From NCBI RefSeq assembly GCF_008692605.1, contig NZ_LFCT01000010.1, positions 61,280 to 125,279 of the forward strand: 64,000 nucleotides of DNA. The letters are read 5' to 3'. This DNA is from Sphingobium estronivorans. Lineage in GTDB: Bacteria > Pseudomonadota > Alphaproteobacteria > Sphingomonadales > Sphingomonadaceae. Shown in pieces: positions 28,113-36,845 of this stretch. Position 1 is the stretch's first letter. The number at the start of each line of letters is the position of its first letter. Made by a program: the position numbers and the translations under genes. The notes under the pieces are model-generated. The model made no database searches, was not told where the DNA came from, and saw only the letters and a program-made list of their open reading frames with translations.

Positions 28113-28255
28113 GAAGAAAATGCCGAATTGTCATGATCTTTGGACACCCGAAGGGGGAAGCGGCCCGTCTTGTCATTCCTTAAGCCCCCGCAAACCGCCG
28201 CGCCCTATCATGGCTCCATGGACTAGGCAATGCGCGGGCGCGGCTTTGATCGCCT

Positions 28256-28891
28256 CTACGGGCTTTGAGATCCCAGCATCGCATCGATACGCGCGATATT
28301 GCCTTCCAGTTCCTTGCGGATGTCGCTGCCTTCAGGCGCACTGGCCGCCAACGGCGCCCAGAGAGCGCGCGCTTCCTTCAACTGTCCGGCGCGAGCCAGG
28401 GCAAGACCGTAGAAATAACGCGGTGCCGGGCCTTCGGGATCGATCGCCATGGCCCGTCGATAGGCAAAATCCGCCGCGGGCGACAGCACGCCGCCCGCAT
28501 GAGCGACCAGCGCATTCCCGAAACCGAGCCACAAATTGGGATCGTCAGGGGTTTCCCGCAGCCCCGAAATCAACACATTGGCCGCTTCCTCGGTCTTGCC
28601 CTGCCGCCCCAGACCGTCGGACAGCATCAACCACTGGCCCGCCTTGCCATAGCGCTCCGCCATGCCACGCCGTTGCTCGGCAAGTTTCTCGTCAAAGGCC
28701 GCACCGCCCTTTTCCTCCATTTGCCGGGGCGCGCCGGCCAGGCCGGGCCGTCCCTGCCAGGCATAGCCCGCAAGGCCGAGCAGCAGCGCCGCCGCCGTAA
28801 TCTCCCACGCCGAACGCGGAATCCGGCCCACCGCCATGATCGCGGCCAGCGTCACCATCGCCAGGGCCGCTGCGATAATCCATCCCGTCAT
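28256..28891 (-). CDS. ccmI: cytochrome c maturation TPR protein CcmI/CycH
   Basis: A 211-residue protein with two N-terminal membrane helices (IIAAALAMVTLAAIMAVG and ITAAALLLGLAGYAW) and a periplasmic TPR domain (NLWLGFGNALVAHAGG, PAPRYFYGLALARAGQLKEA). CcmI holds the apocytochrome C-terminus for heme ligation. It is short for the family (often 350-400). The start overlaps ccmH by ATGA, and it is the last gene of the ccm operon, which supports the assignment. Confidence 0.85.
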   Translation of the reverse strand: MTGWIIAAALAMVTLAAIMAVGRIPRSAWEITAAALLLGLAGYAWQGRPGLAGAPRQMEEKGGAAFDEKLAEQRRGMAERYGKAGQWLMLSDGLGRQGKTEEAANVLISGLRETPDDPNLWLGFGNALVAHAGGVLSPAADFAYRRAMAIDPEGPAPRYFYGLALARAGQLKEARALWAPLAASAPEGSDIRKELEGNIARIDAMLGSQSP

Positions 28892-29295
28892 GGCCGCCTC
28901 CGTTTGATCCGGCCGCGCAGGATCAGCAGCCCCAGCCCCAGCAACAGCAACGGCGCCGCCCAGAGCGGCCAGAGGATTGGATCGGCCGTCGGTTCATAGC
29001 TCACCCAATCGCCGTAGCGCTCGATCAGCCAGGCGCGGATATGTTCGGGTTGCTCGCCCGCCAAAATGCGTTCGCGAATTTGCGAGCGGAGATCGCCCGC
29101 CATACTGGCATTGCTGTCGGCGATGGACTGGCTCTGACAGGTAAGACAGCGGATCGTCTCCATGAGGGTCCGTGCCTTCTTCTCCAGCGCTGGGTCAGCG
29201 ATCTGTCGATCGGCATAGGGTGCGGGGGGCAGTGCAGACTGCGCGAAGGAAGGCACGCTCAGCATCAGCGCCAAGAGGGCAAGAAGCGCCTTCAT
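28888..29295 (-). CDS. ccmH: cytochrome c maturation thiol reductase CcmH/CycL
   Basis: A 135-residue protein with a signal peptide (ALLALLALMLSVPSFAQ), the redox motif IRCLTCQSQSIADSNA (LRCxxC type) in the periplasmic helical domain, and one C-terminal anchor (LWAAPLLLLGLGLLILRG). It reduces the CXXCH cysteines of apocytochrome c, together with CcmG. It overlaps its neighbours by 4 bases on both sides. Confidence 0.94.
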   Translation of the reverse strand: MKALLALLALMLSVPSFAQSALPPAPYADRQIADPALEKKARTLMETIRCLTCQSQSIADSNASMAGDLRSQIRERILAGEQPEHIRAWLIERYGDWVSYEPTADPILWPLWAAPLLLLGLGLLILRGRIKRRRP

Positions 29296-29819
29296 TTCGC
29301 GCTTCTCAGCCGGTTGAGGATCATCGGCACGTCATCTTCGCGAATATCGCCCACATGCTGATAGGCGATCCGGCCCCGACCATCGATGACGAAGCTCTCC
29401 GGCACTCCGGAGGAGCCCAGCGCGATCTGCACTTCGCTCCGCGCATCGAGACCGATTCGGGCGTAGGGATTGCCATAGCGCTTGAGGAAAGCATCGACAT
29501 CCGGCCGGGCATCGCGAATGGCGATGGCGTCGATCTCCACCCCGGCCTGCTTGAGCGCCATCAGTTGCGGCGCTTCGGCGGCGCAGGGCACGCACCAGCT
29601 TGCGAAGATGTTGAGCAGGCGCGGCTTGCCGGTCGCAAGCTGCATATTGGCGAGCGGCGGCCGATCGCTCGCTGCGGCGGGAAGAGCAAAAGCCGGGAGT
29701 GGCTTGCCGACCAGCTTCGAGGTGATGATCCGGTCGTCAGGACGCAGCAGCCCGCTCGCGAACAGCCCGAAAAAGCCCAGGAACAGGACCAGCGGCAGCC
29801 AGATCAGCAGCTTCCTCAT
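29292..29819 (-). CDS. ccmG: cytochrome c maturation thioredoxin-like protein CcmG/DsbE
   Basis: A 175-residue membrane-anchored thioredoxin. The N-terminal helix (LLIWLPLVLFLGFFGLFA) is followed by a thioredoxin fold with the active site FASWCVPCAAEAP and the cis-proline region SGVPESFVIDGRGRI, typical of DsbE. It supplies reductant for apocytochrome c cysteines. ATG 29819 is chosen because it overlaps the ccmF stop (ATGA); upstream in-frame codons lie inside ccmF. Confidence 0.95.
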   Translation of the reverse strand: MRKLLIWLPLVLFLGFFGLFASGLLRPDDRIITSKLVGKPLPAFALPAAASDRPPLANMQLATGKPRLLNIFASWCVPCAAEAPQLMALKQAGVEIDAIAIRDARPDVDAFLKRYGNPYARIGLDARSEVQIALGSSGVPESFVIDGRGRIAYQHVGDIREDDVPMILNRLRSAK

Positions 29820-31756
29820 GCGAAAGCCTCCTCGGCCTTCCTGGCCCGCCATTTGAGCAGCCATCCGCGCCGCTCGCGCCCGATCAGCGCCATCGCGCCG
29901 CCGAGCGCGATCAGGAAACCGCCGAGCCAGATCAGGGTCACAAAGGGCTTCCACCAGATACGAAGCTGCCAGCGGCCTGCATCCGCCTCCTGACCCAACA
30001 CCACATAAAGCTGGCCATTCCAGCGGGTCAGCAGCGCGGCCTCCGTCGTCGTGGTCGGCGGCGAGGCGAAGAAGCGCGATTGCGGATGCATCAGGACCGG
30101 CTCGCCGCCGTCCCGGCTCGCTTCCATATCGGCCTGAAGCGCCGTCCAGTTATCGCCGGCGAGCGGTAGTATCTGCTTGAAGCGAAGCGTCCAGCCTGCC
30201 GTCTCCACTACCTCGCCAGGCCGCGCGGCCACCAGCTTCTCCACCGTGAACGCCGAATCGCAGGCCATCCCTGCCAGGCTGACCGCGCAGCCCAGATGCG
30301 CGATCACCATGCCCCAGGTGAAGAGCGGAGTCCGGCGCAGATTGCGTTTCCAAAGCGGCGCCACGCTCCCAACCGCGACAGCCAGCGCGATCACCAGCCC
30401 CAGGAAGGGCAGGACACCGATCTTCCCCCAGGCGAGCACGGCAAGAGCAACGAGCGCGATCGCTCCCACGGCCATCGGAACCGCGATCCGCCGGGTCACT
30501 TCCCGCATCCGGTCCCGCCGCCAGCGGGTCAGCGGTCCCAGGATCATCACGATCATCAGCGTCAGCGCGACGGGCCCTGCGATCCGATCGAAATAAGGCG
30601 CCCCCACCGATACCTTATGCCCGAAAGCCTCCGTCATCAGCGGGTACAGCGTGCCGATCAGCACTAGCCCCAATATCACCGAGAGCAGCAGATTGTTGAC
30701 GACCAGCATGGTTTCCCGGCTGACCAGCTCGAAGGGGGCGCCTTCGCGCACCGCGCCCACGCGCCAGCCGAAGAGGGCCAGCGCTCCGCCGATATAGACG
30801 CCGAGCAGCGCGAGAATGAAGGTACCGCGCTGCGGATCGACGGCGAAGGCATGCACGCTGGTCAGAATGCCGGAGCGAACAAGGAATGTCCCCACCATCG
30901 ACATCGAAAAGGCGATGACCGCCAGCATCACGGTCCAGGCGCGCAACGCATCCCGCGTCGCCAGCACGGTCACGCTATGCAGCAGCGCCGTCGCCGCCAG
31001 CCAGGGCATGAGCGAAGCATTTTCCACCGGGTCCCAGAACCACCAACCGCCCCAGCCCAGTTCATAATAGGCCCAATAGCTGCCCGCCGTGATACCCAGC
31101 GTCAGCAAAATCCACGCCCCCAGCACCCAGGGACGCATGGCGCGCGCGAAGGCGGCATCGACCTGCCGGGTCAGCAGCGCCCCCACCGCGAAGGAAAAAG
31201 CCACGGAAAGCCCGACATAGCCGAGATAAAGCGTCGGCGGATGGAAGGCGAGACCGGGGTCCTGCAGCAGCGGATTCAGCCCCTGCCCATCGGCCGGCGG
31301 CGGATCGATCCGCGCAAAGGGATTGGAGGCGAAAAGCAGAAAGGCGTAGAAGCCCAGACTGATCGCCGCCTGCCCGCCCAGCGTCGCCATATGCGTCTCT
31401 CGCCGCAGCGCCCGCTCGAACAGGGCGACAGCGGCGCCCGCGACGCCCATCACCGTCACCCAGAGCAGCATCGAGCCTTCATGATTGCCCCATGTGCCCG
31501 CGAATTTGTAGAGCCAGGGCTTCATCGAATGGCTGTTGGTCACGACCAGCAGAACCGACATGTCGGATCGCAGGAACAGCGCGATCAGCAGGGCGAAAGC
31601 GATCGCCGTGAGCCCGCCCTGCGCCACCGCGACGGGCCGGACAGCGCTCAGCAACTCGGTCTTCCCACCCGCAAGGCCGATAGCCGCCAGCGCCAGCTGG
31701 AGCAGCGCCAGCGAGGCGGCGAGCCACAATGCAGCCAAACCAGCCTCAGCAATCAT
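29816..31756 (-). CDS. ccmF: heme lyase subunit CcmF
   Basis: A 646-residue polytopic membrane protein of the heme-handling family, with the tryptophan-rich motif GWGGWWFWDPVENAS on the periplasmic side and conserved histidines in HPPTLYLGYVG, SHSMKPWLYKFAGTWGNHEG and later loops. With CcmH and CcmI it ligates heme to apocytochrome c. The start lies 16 bases after the ccmE stop. Length matches the family. Confidence 0.96.
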   Translation of the reverse strand: MIAEAGLAALWLAASLALLQLALAAIGLAGGKTELLSAVRPVAVAQGGLTAIAFALLIALFLRSDMSVLLVVTNSHSMKPWLYKFAGTWGNHEGSMLLWVTVMGVAGAAVALFERALRRETHMATLGGQAAISLGFYAFLLFASNPFARIDPPPADGQGLNPLLQDPGLAFHPPTLYLGYVGLSVAFSFAVGALLTRQVDAAFARAMRPWVLGAWILLTLGITAGSYWAYYELGWGGWWFWDPVENASLMPWLAATALLHSVTVLATRDALRAWTVMLAVIAFSMSMVGTFLVRSGILTSVHAFAVDPQRGTFILALLGVYIGGALALFGWRVGAVREGAPFELVSRETMLVVNNLLLSVILGLVLIGTLYPLMTEAFGHKVSVGAPYFDRIAGPVALTLMIVMILGPLTRWRRDRMREVTRRIAVPMAVGAIALVALAVLAWGKIGVLPFLGLVIALAVAVGSVAPLWKRNLRRTPLFTWGMVIAHLGCAVSLAGMACDSAFTVEKLVAARPGEVVETAGWTLRFKQILPLAGDNWTALQADMEASRDGGEPVLMHPQSRFFASPPTTTTEAALLTRWNGQLYVVLGQEADAGRWQLRIWWKPFVTLIWLGGFLIALGGAMALIGRERRGWLLKWRARKAEEAFA

Positions 31757-31772
31757 CCGCGCAGATTCCCGC

Positions 31773-32219
31773 TCACTGACCAGCCTTCATCTTGTAGGTC
31801 TTTTCGTCATATTGGATGCCCTGCAATTCGCGCGGCATATAGCGTTCGTCATGCTTGGCGAGCAGATTGCTGGCCTGGAAGGTGCCGCTCCGGTCGAACG
31901 CGCCTTCCGCCACGACGCCCGATCCTTCGCGGAACAGATCGGGCGCGATGCCCTTGAAACTGGCCGGAACCGTCGCTTTCCCGTCAGTGACGTCGAAATG
32001 GATGGTGACGCCGTCGGGCGCTTTTTGGAGGCTGCCCTTGACCACCATGCCACCCAGCCGGATCGGCTTGCCCGGCTCGACGCCCTTGGCCTTGACGTCA
32101 CCCGGCGCATAAAAATAGGCAGCCTCATCCTTGAGCGCGGACGCCGCCAATAGCCCCGCCGTGATCAGCGCGACCAACGCCACGACCGCAAGGATCAATC
32201 GCTGATGCTTTGCCTTCAT
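31773..32219 (-). CDS. ccmE: periplasmic heme chaperone CcmE
   Basis: A 148-residue protein with an N-terminal anchor (LILAVVALVALITAGLLAAS) and an OB-fold. The covalent heme-binding histidine is in NLLAKHDERYMPRE, close to the C-terminus. It receives heme from CcmC and hands it to CcmF. It lies 10 bases after ccmD in the operon order expected for this family. Confidence 0.96.
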   Translation of the reverse strand: MKAKHQRLILAVVALVALITAGLLAASALKDEAAYFYAPGDVKAKGVEPGKPIRLGGMVVKGSLQKAPDGVTIHFDVTDGKATVPASFKGIAPDLFREGSGVVAEGAFDRSGTFQASNLLAKHDERYMPRELQGIQYDEKTYKMKAGQ

Positions 32220-32229
32220 GACCCGGCCT

Positions 32230-32361
32230 TCATGTCCGGTCCGACAGTTGCTGCGCGCTGGCCTCAGCGCCGCGCATCCCCCGCCAGCTCAAAAGGCTGA
32301 TGATGCCGGTACCCGCAAAGGTCAGCGCATAGGCGCCGATCACGAAAGCCCACTGATTCAT
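32230..32361 (-). CDS. ccmD: heme exporter protein CcmD (43 residues)
   Basis: Found by reading the gap between ccmC and ccmE. ATG 32361 opens a 43-codon frame beginning MNQWAFVIGAYALTFAGTG, with one membrane helix (about residues 4-25) followed by a short charged tail (SWRGMRGAEASAQ) and TGA at 32230-32232. Size, topology and position between ccmC and ccmE are those of CcmD, which helps release holo-CcmE from CcmC. Confidence 0.88.
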   Translation of the reverse strand: MNQWAFVIGAYALTFAGTGIISLLSWRGMRGAEASAQQLSDRT

Positions 32362-32379
32362 CCCCGCCCCCGCGACCTG

Positions 32380-33102
32380 TTATCCTCGAGCAAGGCGCTG
32401 CATCCGCGCCTCGATCTTGTTCTGCGCCAGAATGGCGCGCATGCGCATCAACAGGATGGCGACGAAAATCAAGGTGAAACCGATCAACGTGAAACCAAGG
32501 GGCCAGAGCAGGGCACTGTCGATGCTCGACCCGCGCAGCGTGATGCTGGGACCCTGGTGGAGGCTGTTCCACCACACCACCGATCGGTTGATGATGGGCA
32601 GGTTGACCGCGCCGACCAGTCCGAAAATGGCGGTCACGGGGCTGACTCCACCATTGCCCTGCCGCGCGCTGGCATTGGCGAGCGCGATATAGCCCAGATA
32701 CAGGAAGAAGAGCACCAGCATGGAGGTCATGCGGCCGTCCCATTCCCACCAGGTTCCCCAAGTGGGCCGTCCCCAGATCGATCCGGTGACAAGACAGATG
32801 GCCGTGAAGAAAGCGCCGGGCATGGCAATGGCCCGCCCCGCCACGGCGGCGAGCGGGTGACGCCAGACCAGTTGCATCAGCGCAGCCACGGCAATGCCGG
32901 TCCAGCCGCCCATTCCCAGCCAGGCCGCCGGCACATGGATATAGAGAATACGCACCGTATCGCCCTGAAGATAATCGGCGGGGGTCACGAACAGACCGCA
33001 ACCGGCTCCGATCAGCAACAGGGCAAGCCCGGGCCAGAACAGCCAAACCGTCAACGGTCGGGCAATTTTGAGGAAGCGTGCAGGATTGGCGAAACGATGC
33101 AT
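32380..33102 (-). CDS. ccmC: heme exporter / heme-handling protein CcmC
   Basis: A 240-residue six-helix membrane protein with the heme-handling motif WGTWWEWDGRMTS and flanking conserved histidines (YIHVPAAW and SLHQGPS). It loads heme onto CcmE. It is the first gene of the minus-strand ccm operon; the usual ccmA and ccmB ABC genes are not next to it, since purF starts divergently 171 bases away. Confidence 0.95.
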   Translation of the reverse strand: MHRFANPARFLKIARPLTVWLFWPGLALLLIGAGCGLFVTPADYLQGDTVRILYIHVPAAWLGMGGWTGIAVAALMQLVWRHPLAAVAGRAIAMPGAFFTAICLVTGSIWGRPTWGTWWEWDGRMTSMLVLFFLYLGYIALANASARQGNGGVSPVTAIFGLVGAVNLPIINRSVVWWNSLHQGPSITLRGSSIDSALLWPLGFTLIGFTLIFVAILLMRMRAILAQNKIEARMQRLARG

Positions 33103-33273
33103 GGCAACAGGCTCTTAGCCTTCCCGTTGTCGCAACGCCAGTACGGCTTACCCCGATTTCCGTTGAAGGGAGATCGGGCCTGAGCTCCTTTTTTATGACA
33201 GACAGGCGACAAATCGTCCCCGACACACTATATGCGCGCGACAGCCACCCCATCGGGGCGGACAGGATTGGCA

Positions 33274-34752
33274 GTGGACCATCAAGAACCCATGTTTACG
33301 ACGAACCCGTTCGACGACGACAAACTGCGTGAGGAATGCGGTATTTTCGGCGTTTTCAATGCTGAAACCGCCTCCGCCATGGTTGCGCTTGGCCTTCATG
33401 CGCTCCAGCATCGGGGTCAGGAAGCCGCTGGCATCACCAGCTGGGACGGCCATGGTTTCCACACCCATCGGGCCATGGGCCATGTGGCGGGCAATTTCGA
33501 CCGCGACGAGGTGATTCGGGCCCTGCCCGGCAGCGCGGCTTGCGGCCATGTCCGTTATTCCACGACCGGGGAAACCTCGCTGCGCAACGTTCAGCCGCTT
33601 TATGCGGAACTGAGTTCCGGCGGTTTCGCCGTCGCCCATAACGGCAATATCTCCAATGCCATGAAGCTGCGCCGCGAACTGATCCGGCGCGGGTCGATCT
33701 TCCAGTCGACGTCCGACACCGAAGTGATCATCCACCTCGTCGCGACATCTACTTACCGGACCTTGCTCGACAAGTTCATCGACGCGCTGAAGCAGGTCGA
33801 AGGCGCCTATTCGCTGATCGTCATGACCTCCGAAGGCATGATCGCATGCCGCGATCCTCTGGGCATTCGGCCGCTGGTGATGGGCAAGCTGGGCGACTCG
33901 ACGATCTTCGCGTCCGAAACCGTCGCCTTCGACGTAGTGGGAGCGGAGCATGTCCGGTCCATTGAGCCGGGCGAACTGGTCATCATCACCCATGACGGCG
34001 AAGTGCGAAGCCATCGCCCCTTCGGCGAAAGCCATGCCCGTCCCTGCATTTTCGAGCATGTCTATTTCAGCCGCCCCGATTCGATCGTCGACGGTGCCAG
34101 CGTCTATTCGGTCCGCAAGGCCATCGGCGCGCAGCTCGCCATCGAAAACCCGGTCGAGGCCGACTATGTCATCCCCGTTCCGGACAGTGGCGTTCCAGCG
34201 GCCATCGGCTACGCCCAACAGTCGGGCATTCCCTTTGAACTCGGCATCATCCGTTCGCATTATATCGGCCGAACCTTCATCCAGCCGGGCGACAAGGTTC
34301 GCCATCTGGGCGTCAAGCTGAAGCACAACGCCAATCGTGCGCTGATCGAAGGCAAGCGGATCGTGCTGATCGACGATTCGATCGTGCGCGGCACGACCAG
34401 CCTGAAAATCGTGCAGATGATGCGCGAAGCGGGTGCCAAGGAAGTGCATATGCGCATCGCCAGCCCGCCGACCAAGCATAGCTGCTTCTACGGCGTCGAC
34501 ACGCCCGAACGGGCGAAGCTGCTCGCCCATCGTCTGGACATTGGCGGGATGCAGGAATTCATCCACGCCGACAGCCTGTCCTTCATCTCGATCGACGGCC
34601 TCTACAAGGCGCTGGGCGAGACGAAGCGGGCCGACATCCGGCCGCAATATTGCGATGCCTGCTTTACCGGCGACTACCCCACCACGCTGACCGATCAGGA
34701 CGAAGCCGTGGTGCAGAACCAGCTCGAACTGCTCGCCGAACGGGTGGTTTGA
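33274..34752 (+). CDS. purF: amidophosphoribosyltransferase
   Basis: About 492 residues. It performs the first committed step of purine synthesis, PRPP plus glutamine to phosphoribosylamine. The glutaminase nucleophile follows a short propeptide (REECGIFGVF), and the PRPP loop reads RIVLIDDSIVRGTTS. Cysteines in KHSCFYG and YCDACFTGDYP indicate the iron-sulfur type seen in Bacillus. GTG 33274 has AGGA 6 bases upstream; ATG 33292 is an alternative without a clear ribosome site. Confidence 0.95.
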   Translation: MDHQEPMFTTNPFDDDKLREECGIFGVFNAETASAMVALGLHALQHRGQEAAGITSWDGHGFHTHRAMGHVAGNFDRDEVIRALPGSAACGHVRYSTTGETSLRNVQPLYAELSSGGFAVAHNGNISNAMKLRRELIRRGSIFQSTSDTEVIIHLVATSTYRTLLDKFIDALKQVEGAYSLIVMTSEGMIACRDPLGIRPLVMGKLGDSTIFASETVAFDVVGAEHVRSIEPGELVIITHDGEVRSHRPFGESHARPCIFEHVYFSRPDSIVDGASVYSVRKAIGAQLAIENPVEADYVIPVPDSGVPAAIGYAQQSGIPFELGIIRSHYIGRTFIQPGDKVRHLGVKLKHNANRALIEGKRIVLIDDSIVRGTTSLKIVQMMREAGAKEVHMRIASPPTKHSCFYGVDTPERAKLLAHRLDIGGMQEFIHADSLSFISIDGLYKALGETKRADIRPQYCDACFTGDYPTTLTDQDEAVVQNQLELLAERVV

Positions 34753-34776
34753 CCGCCTTCCCCTCCTGTTGAAGGA

Positions 34777-34807
34777 CAAGTCCCGGGCTTTTGCGGCCCT
34801 GGACTTG
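34777..34807. repeat. inverted repeat between purF and the SDR gene
   Basis: CAAGTCC-c-GGGC (34777-34788) pairs with GCCC-t-GGACTTG (34796-34807): eleven base pairs with one mismatch, loop of 7. It lies midway between purF and the next gene. It lacks a T tract, so it may protect or attenuate the transcript rather than end it. Confidence 0.5.
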
Positions 34808-34837
34808 CCCTGCCCCGCCCCTGACGAAGGGAAATCC

Positions 34838-35548
34838 ATGTCGACCAAGCCTCTCTCCGGTAAACTCGCCCTCGTTACCGGCGCAAGTCGGGGCATCGGC
34901 GCCGCTGCCGCCGAAGCGCTGGCTGCCGCCGGTGCCCATGTGATCCTGACAGCGCGAACCAGCGGCGGACTGGAGGAAGTGGAGGATCGCATCCATAAGG
35001 CGGGCGGTCACGCGACCATCGCGCCCCTGGACCTGATCGACGGGGAAAGCATCGGGCGGCTGGCGCAGGCCATCACGGGACGTTGGCAGGCGCTCGACAT
35101 ATTGGTGCTCAATGCCGCGACGCTGGGCAGTCTGGCTTCCGTGCCAGCGATCGACGCGAAGGAATTTGCACGGCTGCTGACACTCAATGTCGGCGCGCCT
35201 CAGGCATTGATCGCCGCCTTTGACGGCATGCTCCGGGCAAGCGACGATGCGCGGGTGGTGGCCGTGACCTCCTCTGTCGGCCTTCAGCCCCGCGCCTATT
35301 GGGGCGCCTATGGCGCGTCCAAGGCCGCACTGGAAACGCTGGTGAGTGCCTATGGCGAGGAAGTGAAGAATATCTCCGCCATCCGTACCCATATCGTCGA
35401 TCCCGGCGCGACGCATACGGCCATGCGCGCCCGTGCCTTCCCCGGCGAAGATCCGGCGACGTTGAAGGAACCGGCCGTCGTGGGGCAAGCCATTTTGGAT
35501 CTGGTCCTCAGCGACACGCCTGACGGCTATCGGACACGGATCGACTAG
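34838..35548 (+). CDS. short-chain dehydrogenase/reductase
   Basis: A 236-residue classical SDR: cofactor motif VTGASRGIGAAAAEAL, LVLNAATLGS in the NAG position, catalytic Ser in VAVTSSVGLQ and the YGASKAALE (YxxxK) pair. Substrate is unknown. ATG 34838 has GAAGGGA upstream. The stop TAG overlaps the stop of the convergent cfa gene within a shared CTAG. Confidence 0.92.
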   Translation: MSTKPLSGKLALVTGASRGIGAAAAEALAAAGAHVILTARTSGGLEEVEDRIHKAGGHATIAPLDLIDGESIGRLAQAITGRWQALDILVLNAATLGSLASVPAIDAKEFARLLTLNVGAPQALIAAFDGMLRASDDARVVAVTSSVGLQPRAYWGAYGASKAALETLVSAYGEEVKNISAIRTHIVDPGATHTAMRARAFPGEDPATLKEPAVVGQAILDLVLSDTPDGYRTRID

Positions 35549-36810
35549 GCGGGCTTTACCAGCGTCACCTGTGCGACATCGATGGTGCCCCCGCGGAAAC
35601 CGCCTTCGCAATACATCAGATAATAGCGCCACAGATCGACGAAATGCTGGTCGAAGCTGGCCGGCAACAGGCCCTTGTCGATGGCGCGGTCGAACCGTTC
35701 CCGCCAACGCCGCAGCGTTTCGGCATAGTGGATGCCGAAATGGCGGACATCCCGCCATTGCAGGCCCTGCTCCTCGGCCAGCCGCCGGAAACGGCCCTCC
35801 GACATCAGCATCCCGCCGGGAAAGATATAGGTCTGGATGAAATCGGCGCCGCGCGCATAGCCATCGAAGATCGCATCGTCGATCAGGATATACTGGATCG
35901 CCGCCCGGCCGCCGGGCCTCAGCAGGCGGGCAATCGCCTCGACATAGGCAGGCCAGTAGCGTTCGCCCACCGCCTCGACCATCTCGACGCTGGCGATGGC
36001 GTCATATTGCCCCTCCGCATCGCGATAATCCCGCAGGATGATGTTCGCCCCCGATCCCAGTCGGTCGCGGGCATATTCTGCCTGCTCGACCGAAAGGGTG
36101 AGACCATCGTAGCGGACGGCGCACCGTTCCATCGCCCGCTCGGCCAGACCGCCCCAGCCGCAGCCGATCTCCAGCAGCGAATGGCCTTCCTCCAGGCCCA
36201 ACCGGTCGATGATGGCGTCGGCCTTGCGCTGCTGCGCGCGTTCCAGGCTTTCGATCCGATCCTGAGGATCGCGGAACAAGGCACTGGAATAATGCATGTT
36301 CCGGTCAAGCCATAGACCGTAGAAATCATTGCCCAGATCATAATGATAGGCGATGTTGCGCCGCGATCCCTTTCGGCTGTTGCGGCGTGCCCTGTGCGCC
36401 GCTCGCCCCAACCAGCGCGCCGGACCGCTGGGCCGGGCGACATTGCCGAGGGGCACGGCATTGGCCATGAACAGTTCGAACAGCGCAACGGGATCGGGGC
36501 TGGTCCATTCCCCGCGCGCCCAGGCCCTGTACCAGCCCGCCGATCCTCCGGTGATGAGGCGAAGCAAGGCCCGCCACCGCAGCAGATGCACCTCGCATGC
36601 CGGTCCCGGTGCCCGATGCCCGAGCAGCCGCTGGCTTCCGTCCGGCAGGATCGCGTGCAGCGATCCATTTTCCAGCCCCTCGTCGATCCGGTCGAGCAGA
36701 CGATGGAATTTCTGACCCGCCCACCGGCCCAGCCAGCCGTGCGGGTAGCGGTCCAGCGGACGCCGAACCGGAAGCGCTGCCCGGCCGCGACGGGGATCAA
36801 TAGCGTTCAT
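35545..36810 (-). CDS. cfa: cyclopropane-fatty-acyl-phospholipid synthase family methyltransferase
   Basis: A 421-residue SAM-dependent enzyme that adds a methylene bridge to unsaturated acyl chains in membrane lipids. It shows YHYDLGNDFYGLWL, SAM motif I LLEIGCGWGGLAERA, the SVEMVEAVGERYW segment and DFIQTYIFPGGML, the last typical of CFA synthases. Conserved C-terminal YYLMYCEGGF is also present. ATG 36810. Its stop overlaps that of the SDR gene (CTAG). Related tuberculostearate-type methyltransferases cannot be ruled out. Confidence 0.9.
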   Translation of the reverse strand: MNAIDPRRGRAALPVRRPLDRYPHGWLGRWAGQKFHRLLDRIDEGLENGSLHAILPDGSQRLLGHRAPGPACEVHLLRWRALLRLITGGSAGWYRAWARGEWTSPDPVALFELFMANAVPLGNVARPSGPARWLGRAAHRARRNSRKGSRRNIAYHYDLGNDFYGLWLDRNMHYSSALFRDPQDRIESLERAQQRKADAIIDRLGLEEGHSLLEIGCGWGGLAERAMERCAVRYDGLTLSVEQAEYARDRLGSGANIILRDYRDAEGQYDAIASVEMVEAVGERYWPAYVEAIARLLRPGGRAAIQYILIDDAIFDGYARGADFIQTYIFPGGMLMSEGRFRRLAEEQGLQWRDVRHFGIHYAETLRRWRERFDRAIDKGLLPASFDQHFVDLWRYYLMYCEGGFRGGTIDVAQVTLVKPA

Positions 36811-36845
36811 GGGACCACTGTGCCTGATGGTTTATCGCACCGCAA

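Noticed and set aside
33103..33273. A specific promoter and PurR-type operator for purF
   Set aside because: The best -35/-10 pair (GCGACA, TATATG, 17 bases) matches the consensus poorly; an ATCGGG/CCCGAT palindrome is present but not diagnostic.
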